A DNA stretch of 24,507 nt from Nemertoderma westbladi (Eukaryota; Xenacoelomorpha; Nemertodermatida; Nemertodermatidae): NCBI GenBank assembly GCA_032718475.1, contig JAUCBJ010004598.1, positions 1-24,507 on the forward strand, written 5' to 3'. The first letter of the stretch is position 1. The number at the start of each line of letters is the position of its first letter. Positions 1 through 8,081 of this stretch are shown one piece after another. A program made the translations under genes and the position numbers. The notes under the pieces were generated by a model. It did not search any database. It worked only from the letters and a program-made list of their open reading frames with translations, and was not told where the DNA came from.

Positions 1-32
1 TAGGATCGGCATGCTGCATTGCAGCTGCATTT

Positions 33-240
33 TTAAGAATGCTGTGCCGGCTTGTCAACAAAATTGCACCGCCACAACTCCCTATCACCCATGACATTTG
101 CTAGATCATCCGCATCTTCAAGGCCAGTGTCCTTTAAGATGCGTCTCAAGAAAGTCATGGGCTGTCCACCATGCTTATTCACTCCATGAGGCTGCCAAAG
201 TACAAGATTATGCACTGGCTGGTCCTCACGGCGAAAGCAT
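33..240 (-). pseudogene. 3' coding tail of a non-LTR retrotransposon (LINE), fragment
   Basis: The minus strand reads a 60-residue stretch ending at a stop. It has the form expected at the extreme C-terminus of many LINE polyproteins: a basic/glycine patch (HGVNKHGGQP), then TFLRRILKDTGL, then an acidic stretch and DRELWR. The same frame continues a few residues upstream (VHNLVLWQP). No reverse transcriptase motif or poly-A tail can be assigned, so only the tail end is present. The overlapping plus-strand frames have no recognisable motif and are taken as shadows. The assignment rests on motif memory, and the LINE clade is not determined. Confidence 0.5.
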
Positions 241-2341
241 CATACACCATCATATGCAACATCATATGGTATGTTGTAAACCAAACCCAGCATCCTATAG
301 TGGATACGCAGCCAGGCGGTTATATGTTGAACTACAGCAGGCAGTCAGAAGTTGGATAAGTTTTAGGTTGCATGATAAACCAAGTTAATAAACCACCATA
401 TATTTCACCTTTCTCAATTGTTCCATTAATAGCTTTGTGGCGCCGCTGGTTCTGATTATAGTGTCTGTTTATGAGGCGACAAAATGAGTTCGTAGGTTGC
501 ATCCGGTCCCCCCTGTATAGGTTATGGACTTCCTCCGGGCATTAAATTAAACCGGTCGTAGGTTTAGCTAGGCGCTTACACTATTAAGTAGACTCACCCA
601 AACCCAATAAAATACTGTTAAATGGTTTTAAGAGCCCCATTTTGAGCCGCGCCCTGTGCAGTACAGTATAATAATATTTTAACACATAAACGTTTGGCTC
701 GAGCGCATCAGTGGCAGGTTAGGGGAGACGAATGTGAGTAGGCCTACAGTGCTTTCTCGAAGTAGTTCTAATTCTAAATATCTAATTAAATTCTAGGAAT
801 TTCATTTCAGGTAATAAAATTATTGCTTAGTTTTAGATTAAATTTAATTTGTCAATCTAAAGAATCTAAATAACAGGCAACATACTTCAAACAATTCGCG
901 TAGTTTTATAGGCCTAGATAAAAGTATCGCATCGCGAGGAATTTATATATTTTACGCGGTTGCGGTTCCGGTTCGCAAACTTGAGTTAAACTTTCCTCTC
1001 TCAGTAATCTCCTCTGATTATCCTAGGGATTTATCTCAATGATTGAGCGATTAACTTTACCGGAGTGCCACAATGTAACTCAATACAGAGTTGGGTAAGT
1101 GGCGAACGACAGGTTACAACACCGTTAGTAGATCAGCTCAACTACTCATTACTCTCGCGCAAACAAACAGAGAGATCCGCCAGGGTTACACAGGAATTTG
1201 CATATCAAAGGTTCTCTAAGAAATCGATTCTATTTCTAGTTAATGGCTTAACTGCCAGCCTATAGCTTAATCCTACCGTAATTACAGCTGGGTTATACAC
1301 CCCATGCTTGCAACTTACTAGCAACTTCTCCAACACACTTCTTCAAATTGACTTGTGTGTAGCTCGGTTGTTTGAATACAACAGTAATTACGCAGTGAGT
1401 GCGTCAAGTGCTCTACTACCCCTTTGAAGCGCATCGCTTCCCAAATCAACTTTATCGAAATACAATCGAATCTCATCTACTGGGGGGCTGATTGCGATGT
1501 TTTACGCTTTTGAGAAACTGAACTAACTATTGATTTTATAGTGCGCCAATTTATTTTGTATTGTAGACTTGTTTTCACTGGGTCGTATCAGCGGTGCGAC
1601 TGTTGTTATCGCTTCCACGCGGGCGAACAAAAGAGCCTTACTTCAAAGTGAGATGGAAGGAATTGAAACAGGTCAACAAATTAGACACGATAGAAATTGT
1701 AGACATAATTGTTTTTATTTCCCGTTGCTACTTACTTTAATTATGTATAACGATATCCATGAAATCAATCACGACCTCAAACAAGTCCATTTTCCGTAGA
1801 TCACACTCCACTGCACCCCTTCGTCACAGCCTCACAGATGGAATTCTTTAGCCCAGCAGTTTCAAAGGACTTCGGAATTTAGTTGGTACACAACTCAATC
1901 CGGGGTATCTGGACACACCCGTAGCAGTGCATTATAATTTGTATTATCTTGGCTCCAACTTCTCCTTATTGGAGAGACATTCCAATTGCCGTGGTTACTG
2001 GAGCCTTTATCCATTAATCAATCACTTCAATTCCTATTACTCGTCGGCCATTCTGTTGGAGGTGGGAAACCACTTACTACACTTAATTAATTTGAGGGGA
2101 TGCAACCCACCCCCCCCCCCCCTCCCTTCATACAGAAGGGTTGAATCAAACCAAAACAATACTCGAATTGGTATATGTTAACGTACAGGTTATAAGATAG
2201 AAATATACGCTAAACTCACTTAATTAAATATGGATAAATTAAAAAAAAATACAAATATTTTATATATAAAATTCCAATAAAATTTCGACCGTAAAGTGAA
2301 AGTCTGGTATTCTTCACGTGAGTATAAATATTGCATTGCAA
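241..2341. other. Non-coding stretch, no gene supported
   Basis: About 2.1 kb of mixed, mostly AT-rich sequence. The short open frames here (66, 76 and 84 codons) have no recognisable domain, no convincing splice context and ordinary composition. A C-homopolymer lies near 2109-2122. I see no promoter, tRNA or terminal inverted repeat that can be supported. Confidence 0.5.
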
Positions 2342-2966
2342 CATCAGTCGCACTGCACTGCAAGCATTATCAGTCGCATTGCACTGCAAGCAGCATCAGT
2401 CGCACTGCACTGCAAGCAGCATCAGTCGCACTGCACTGCAAGCAGCATCAGTCGCACTGCACTGCAAGCAGCATCAGTCGCAATGCAAGCAGCATCAGTC
2501 GCACTGCAAGCAGCATCAGTCGCACTGCAAGCAGCATTAGTCGCACTGCAAGCAGCATTAGTCGCACTGCAAGCAGCATCAGTCGTCGCACTGCAAGCAG
2601 CATCAGTCGCACTGCAAGCAGCATCAGTCGCACTGCAAGCAGCATCAGTCGCACTGCAAGCAGCATCAGTCGCACTGCAAGCAGCATCAGTCGCACTGCA
2701 AGCAGCATTAGTCGCACTGCAAGCAGCATTAGTCGCACTGCAAGCAGCATCAGTCGTCGCACTGCAAGCAGCATTAGTCGCACTGCAAGCAGCATCAGTC
2801 GTCGCACTGCAAGCAGCATCAGTCGCACTGCAAGCAGCATCAGTCGCACAGCAAGCAGCATCAGTCGCACTGCAAGCAGCATCAGTCGCACTACAAACAG
2901 CATCAGTCGTCGCACTGAAAGCAGCATCAGTCGCACTGCAAGCAGCATCAGTCGCACTGCAAGCAG
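2342..2966. repeat. 21-bp minisatellite, 28 units, with 24- and 26-bp variants
   Basis: Twenty-eight tandem units begin with CATCAGTCG or CATTAGTCG and end with GCAAGCAG. The first five are longer (23 to 29 bp, typically 26) because an extra ACTGC is present. From 2472 onward units are 21 bp, with some 24-bp units carrying an extra TCG. Variants are ordered: two CATTAG units followed by a TCGTCG unit occur at 2535-2600 and again at 2706-2771, and a shortened version follows at 2772-2816. This indicates block duplication. From 2472 on every unit length is a multiple of three, so reading frames stay open on both strands, giving 7-residue repeats. The frames have no independent coding evidence, so I call this a repeat and not a gene. 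Confidence 0.9.
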
Positions 2967-3135
2967 CTATGCCCTATTTATTATTACTAACATCAGTTGG
3001 TCAAGCCGATACTATATTATCTTTAAAGTAAAATATGTACATAAGATACGATAAACAATTAAACACCAGGTCAAAAAGATAAACATTGGCTCCAGATAAA
3101 TGATATTATAATAAAATGTGTAGTACATCAGGTGA

Positions 3136-3386
3136 TAATAACTATTTACATATTTGTGTGTAAAGTAGCACTTTACAGTGTGATGATCTGGGTGGCTTTG
3201 TTACACGAACGAACGTTAGTGAGTGAGTGAAAAAAAGCCACGAGGATCAGAACACTGTACTAATAACTATTTACATACTTGTGTGTAAAGTAGCACTTTA
3301 CAGTGTGATGATCTGGGTGGCTTTGTTACACGAACGAACGTTAGTGAGTGAGTGAAAATAAAGCCACGAGGATCAGAACACTGTAC
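3136..3386. repeat. ~125-bp satellite, left part (2 copies)
   Basis: Two near-identical head-to-tail copies (125 and 126 bp). Each begins TAATAACTATTTACAT, continues through a perfect 7-bp hairpin (GTAAAGT, loop AGC, ACTTTAC), and then forms an imperfect inverted repeat whose arms both start CAGTGT and end GTGGCTTT, read inward on opposite strands. The arms match at about 19 of 24 positions and enclose a short spacer. The same monomer resumes at 5673. Confidence 0.9.
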
Positions 3387-3420
3387 TAATAATAATTATT
3401 AAATGCTTGAGTTAATACAA

Positions 3421-3497
3421 TTATTTTATTCTTTAATTGTCAAGCTGAAGTAAAAAACCTTACCGGTAGGTATGCCAGTACAGTACGATACAAATAC
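3421..3497 (+). repeat. Left terminal inverted repeat of the Penelope-like element
   Basis: Identical over 77 of 77 bases to the reverse complement of 5590-5666. It contains the first ATG (3472) of the reverse transcriptase frame, so the opposite end carries an antisense copy of the first codons. The frame upstream of the ATG is closed by TAA at 3451-3453. Confidence 0.95.
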
Positions 3498-5400
3498 AAA
3501 AGATTATTTCACCCGCGCCACTGATGCTGACAAAGTAAGTGTGTCACACCACTCCCAGAATTACGCCAGGTTAATGCGCTTACAGCGGCAGTCAGATGCT
3601 GTCGCTACAACCGCGCGTTACTTGAAGCAACAGGGCCTGATTGCTGTGCCTTTTGACAAGGGGAACGGCTATTGTGTTATGAGGAAGGAGTCGTATCTGA
3701 CCAAGGCTGATACTCTCATCGCCGACCCCGCCAAGTTTGGTCCCCCTCCAGGCCGCCCGGGTGCTGTGAAGATCGATATTTACCGTCGTAGGGCCGAGGT
3801 TATACGGGACGAGGTCACCAGTATTGTGGGTAAGGAGAGTAAGGAACTCCTAGCCAAGTTACTACCGCGCAAGGATACTACTCCCCCGAGGCTGTATGGC
3901 CTCGCTAAGGTCCACAAGGCTGGTGTCCCCCTCCGCCCGATAACTTCAATGCCCGGCAGCATCTACCACCCTGTCGCTGAGTACCTCAGGGACATGTTGC
4001 AGGTGCTGCCAGAGCGTAGGATTGGTACTAACAGCGCCGGGGCTGCCGATCGTCTCGCCGAGCTGGAGGTAGAACCCACGGACCGCCTCTACTCCCTGGA
4101 CGTAGTGAGTTTATTCACTAATGTTCCACTCAAGGAGGCGGTGCAGCTTGCTGCTGATCTACTGTACGAGCAACATCCTGACCAGCCTATCAACAAGGAC
4201 CAATTTATTCGTCTTATGTTGGTTGCTACACAGGATGTTGTATTCCTGGATCACCGTGGTAACTACCGTTGTCAGAGGGATGGTGTCGCCATGGGCTCCC
4301 CTTTGGGTCCCATACTCGCCAACATCTTTCTGTCACAGTTCGATGAGCAGATCGCGGCCGGTACCAAGCTTAGCGATTGGTACGTTGATGACGTGTTTAG
4401 CGTTGGTAGTAATGACCCCACTGAGAAGCTGAGAGAGGTCAATGCCCTCCACCCCAATCTTAAGTTTACACTTGAGTAGGAGGAACAGGGCCGCTTGCCT
4501 TTCCTTGATTTGGTTGTGTCCCGTACTGACCACGCGCTTGCGACGGCGTGGTACCGCAAGCCTACAGATACCGGGCTTGTTCTTAATGCTACTGCGTGTG
4601 CCCCTGAGGCATACAAACGGGGGGTAGTTCGTGGAATGTTTCATCGCATTTTCAACGTCAGTAAGGGCGGGGATGGCTCCCAGCTCCTTTCTGCAATTGG
4701 CGAAGCTAATACCATTCTTAGCAATAACCAATATACGAATGCGATGATTCAACGCGAGCTTACCGCCGTCCGTGCCGCTAGGGGGCGTCCTGGCAATTGT
4801 AGTGAAAGCGAGGTGACTGCGGTTGCACCCACTGAGGTCATTGACCTGGTGGATCCAGCACCCGTAGATAATCCCAGGCCTATCATCTGTAAGTTTGAGT
4901 ACCGCGGTCGGGCTACCGAACTTTTCGTCCGTAGGCTACTTTGTCTAGTACCGAGATCTTGCGCACGGCCAGTGTGGTTTGTTTACACAACTGCCAAACT
5001 GCGCCAATCACTGCCATCATTGAAACATCCGGTTCCCGATATTCTGGCTTCTAACGTCGTGTATTCATTTGCTTGTCCCTCTTGTAAGGGGGAATATGTT
5101 GGACATACCATCCAACACTTATTTGAACGCGTTAGACAGCATCAAGACGGGTCGGCCAATGATGGTAGTGAACAAGGCAAGACAGTTCACAACCATATCA
5201 TGACGCACCGCGGGGAGCCCAACACACGTTGGTTGACTGACTGGCGAGAGTTGTTCAAACACTTCAAGGTTATTGCACGGCACCCTTTGCGTCCTGTCCT
5301 GCAAAAACTAGAAATGTTTTATATACGCACTCGCCAGCCAGCTATTAACAAGCAGAAACGTGATTGGCGCAAGTTTGAGGTGCTGCTTCCCAGTGGTTAG
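3472..5400 (+). pseudogene. Penelope-like reverse transcriptase / GIY-YIG endonuclease, one in-frame stop
   Basis: In the living element this protein nicks DNA with its GIY-YIG domain and reverse-transcribes element RNA from the nick. Visible reverse transcriptase motifs, in order: DKGNGYCVM (about residues 62-70), PRLYGLAKVHK, the first catalytic aspartate in LYSLDVVSLFTNVPL (Asp 210), GVAMGSPLGP, and YVDD (residues 304-307). A TAG at 4477-4479 interrupts the frame directly after FTLE. The same frame then continues into FLDLVVSR and the C-terminal domain. That domain has VVYSFACPSC with YVGHT (the GIY and YIG elements), an FERVRQH arginine helix, and LEMFYIRTRQPAIN carrying the likely metal-binding glutamate. 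All catalytic residues I look for are present. The single stop suggests a fairly young copy; readthrough is possible but unsupported. Confidence 0.85.
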
Positions 5401-5589
5401 ACGGATACACTTCTACCTTGTTTCACTTTACCGTCCCGTCTCCCTTGGGAACTTCTATCTATTGTCTCCTTTCTAGCACTAGCTACTTGAGAAAGCCCCC
5501 ATTGGGGCGAAACCTACTGATCAGCTGACAGCCGTCAGCTGATTACTGATTGCATGCAACGTCTAATGGTCAGTTGCTTTTTTATTTTA
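5401..5589 (+). other. 3' untranslated region of the Penelope-like element with two hairpins
   Basis: Between the stop codon and the right inverted repeat lie two strong potential RNA hairpins. The first (5495-5508) is GCCCC(CATT)GGGGC, followed immediately by GAAAC. The second (5520-5543) has a perfect 10-bp stem, ATCAGCTGAC, with a 4-nt loop. Penelope-like elements are known to carry hammerhead ribozyme motifs. The stem-plus-GAAA part fits that pattern, but the sequence 5' of the stem is CTTGAGA and not the required CTGANGA, so a working ribozyme is not supported. Confidence 0.5.
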
Positions 5590-5666
5590 GTATTTGTATC
5601 GTACTGTACTGGCATACCTACCGGTAAGGTTTTTTACTTCAGCTTGACAATTAAAGAATAAAATAA
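5590..5666 (-). repeat. Right terminal inverted repeat of the Penelope-like element
   Basis: Perfect 77-base reverse complement of 3421-3497. It follows a T-rich stretch ending TTTATTTTA. Immediately outside it, satellite sequence resumes (ACTGTCCTAATAAC). Confidence 0.95.
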
Positions 5667-5672
5667 CTGTCC

Positions 5673-6540
5673 TAATAACTATTTACATACTTGTGTGTAA
5701 AGTAGCACTTTACAGTGTAATGATCTGAGTGGCTTTGTTACACGAACGAACGTTAATGAGTGAGTGAAAATAAAGCCACGAGGATCAGAACACTGTAATA
5801 ACTATTTACATACTTGTGTGTAAAGTAGCACTTTACAGTGTGATGATCTGGGTGGCTTTGTTACACGAACGAACGTTAGTGAGTGAGTGAAAATAAAGCC
5901 ACGAGGATCAGAACACTGTAATAACTATTTACATACTTGTGTGTAAAGTAGCACTTTACATTGTGATGATCTGGGTGGCTTTGTTACACGAACGAACGTA
6001 GTGAGTGAGTGAAAATAACTCCACGAGGATCAGAAGACTGTACTAATAACTATTTACATACTTGTGTGTAAAGTAGCACTTTACAGTGTGATGATCTGAA
6101 TGGCTTAGTTCCACGAACGAACGTTAGGGAGTGAGTGAAAATAAAGCCACGAGGATCAGAACACTGTAATAACTATTTCCATACTTGTGTGTAAAGTATC
6201 ACTTTACAGTGTGATGATCCGAGCGGCTTTGTTACACGAACGAACGTTAGTGAGTGAGTGAAAATAAAGCCACGAGGATCAGAACACTGTACTAATAACT
6301 ATTTACATACTTGTGTGTAAAGTAGCACTTTACAGTGTGATGATCTGAATGGCTTTGTTACACGAACAAACGTTAGGGAGTGAGTGAAAATAAAGCCACG
6401 AGGATCAGAACACTGTATTAACTATTGACATACTTGTGTGTAAAGAAGCACTTTACAGTGTGATGATCCGAGTGGCTTTGTTACACAAACGAACGTAGTG
6501 AATGAGTGAAAATAATGCCACGAGGATCAGCATACTGTAA
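5673..6540. repeat. ~125-bp satellite, right part (7 copies)
   Basis: Seven head-to-tail copies of the monomer seen at 3136, starting near 5673, 5796, 5919, 6044, 6166, 6293 and 6416. Lengths vary by a few bases because the junction reads either ACTGTACTAATAAC or ACTGTAATAAC. Copies differ by scattered substitutions, most in the internal spacer (for example GAACGTAGTG against GAACGTTAGTG). The hairpin and the paired CAGTGT/GTGGCTTT arms are kept in most copies. Confidence 0.9.
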
Positions 6541-7334
6541 AGTACTTTGCAACAAGTATGTATGTAGTTTTATTCCAGAATTTTAACATTACGAAATTAT
6601 TGTACATATGTTATAAGTGATAGAAACTGCACAAATTAAATTTGTTGCTGTATAAAATAAATGTAAAAATGACATAAATTATATTATCAAAAAGTTAGCT
6701 TATATTTATGGTGGCGTTTGGAACCATGTTAATAGTTTATAGATACTGGTTATTAATAGCTACCGGTAGGTAATGCAGTAGGCCTATCTGGCTGTCAGGC
6801 AATTAATAATAAATACCAACTATTGTTTATGTGTTAACCATGACGGCGTGATGTAAAGTCACGCTAATGAGACATTACATAACAATAATACACCAATACA
6901 ATACTAAATGTACATAAATGTCCTCTAAAGTTGTAAAGTGCTAAATAACAACTCGCTGTTAATACTAACGGCGTTGAGTAATGTTACAATTTTGGAATAC
7001 AAGTAACTAATAAAACTAATACACAAATAAAATATACCAAATAGTACTGCAGAAAGCGAAAGCATAGGTTAAAATATATACTCCGGCCATTGAAATTGAA
7101 TCCCCCCCCCCACACGCCATAAAATAATTGGAATGGATACACCCCCAATAGTAAACAATATTAAATATCAACGGAGAGACACTAAGGTATATTATAAATT
7201 AAATTTGTAAAAATATTAAAAGCTAAAAATTGCAGAGTTATATGTGTAGCATCTCAAAACGAATTTTTGAGAAAACCCCAAAAGAACCGATGCGACCGAA
7301 TCACTAACGAACTTTCTCAACCAAATCAACAATC
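6541..7334. other. AT-rich spacer, no gene or 5' LTR recognised
   Basis: About 800 bases of AT-rich sequence with a C-run near 7102-7111. I compared it by eye with the sequence downstream of the Gypsy element and find no copy of the putative 3' LTR start (TGTGGCGGAGTCACA) and no clear tRNA primer-binding site next to gag. At 6764 the text TACCGGTAGGTA recurs from the Penelope-like terminal repeat, in a similar context, which may be coincidence. Confidence 0.5.
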
Positions 7335-8034
7335 ATGGTTGAAGCGAACGCAGTCTCCCTGAAACTTCCCTCCTTCTGGACTTCCCAGCCTGAGGTATGG
7401 TTCGCCCAGGCCGAGGCACAATTTAATATCCGTAGTATCGTAGCGGACGACACGAAGTACTACTACGTCGTGGGTGCTTTGGACCAAGACACCGCCAGCC
7501 GGCTCCTCAACCTAATACGAGATCCTCCAGCCGGAGATAAATATAACTTCCTAAAGGCGAAACTCATTAAAACATACGGCCTCTCACGGCGCGACCATGC
7601 CGCAAGGCTCTGGGACAGTAAATGGACTCGGCGACCGCCATGCATCACACCTCCTGGATGAAATGCAGGCACTGCTCGGTGATGACCATTCGTGCCTCCT
7701 TTTCGAAGAGGTGTTTCTCCGCCAAATGCCCACTCCCATCCGCCTCCAACTTGCGGAGGAAGACTTCAGCAACCTAGACAAGGTCGGTGAGCGGGCTGAT
7801 GCCTTGTGGGAAGCCGCGGGGCAGGACTCAGTCCACGCAGTCAATACCAATGCCGTCCTCAAACCGAAGCCTGCCTACACCGAACTGAGCCGAAGAAAAG
7901 CGCCGCCAAACCCTATTCCAAACTCGTTGAACTCCAACTCTGACTGGTGTTACTTTCACCAGAGGTTTGGGTCAAAAGCCAAGAAGTGTCGACCACCCTG
8001 TAATTTCCAGGGAAACGCCCTGGCCGGCTGTTAA
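7335..8034 (+). pseudogene. Gypsy gag polyprotein, frameshifted
   Basis: Gag forms the retrotransposon particle and binds its RNA. The start ATG at 7335 is followed by LPSFWTSQPEVWFAQAEAQF, a typical opening for Gypsy gag proteins of the Mag/SURL-like type. The frame holds to about 7615 and then shifts by one base: the continuing gag homology (GLGDRHASHLLDEM onward) is in the next frame and runs to the TAA at 8032-8034. The spacing around 7613-7626 fits a one-base insertion. Near the C-terminus, C-x2-H-x9-C-x3-C (7948-8001) takes the place of the usual CCHC knuckle and is a recognised variant in this type of gag. The frameshift makes this copy non-functional. Confidence 0.75.
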
Positions 8035-8081
8035 TTGCAGTTACCACGGCTGGCCACCCCGATCTGCTACTATTTGCCTAG

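Larger units (their letters stand above)
3421..5666 (+). mobile_element. Penelope-like retroelement with 77-bp inverted ends
   Basis: A 2.25-kb element with a reverse transcriptase and a C-terminal GIY-YIG endonuclease in one frame (3472-5400). This domain order is diagnostic of Penelope-like elements. Its ends, 3421-3497 and 5590-5666, are perfect inverted copies of each other. The coding part is GC-richer than its surroundings. Satellite sequence lies on both sides: ACTGTACTAATA occurs near 3380-3391 and ACTGTCCTAATA at 5665-5676, which may be a target duplication (inference). The protein, about 640 residues, is shorter at the N-terminus than I expect for full-length family members, so 5' truncation is likely. 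Confidence 0.85.

Noticed and set aside
2296-3054. A 252-codon plus-strand frame and a 169-codon minus-strand frame across the 21-bp repeats
   Set aside because: Both are products of a repeat whose unit is a multiple of three. No splice context, domain or non-repeat coding sequence supports them.
3136-6540. Possible hammerhead ribozyme in the 125-bp satellite
   Set aside because: GTGATGA and a later GAAA occur on the + strand, but the required C of CTGANGA is absent and the stem II flanks do not pair. The minus strand has CTGATCC only.
6761-6785. Second fragment of the Penelope-like terminal repeat (TACCGGTAGGTA)
   Set aside because: Similarity covers only about 18 bases with indels and no flanking match; it may be chance.
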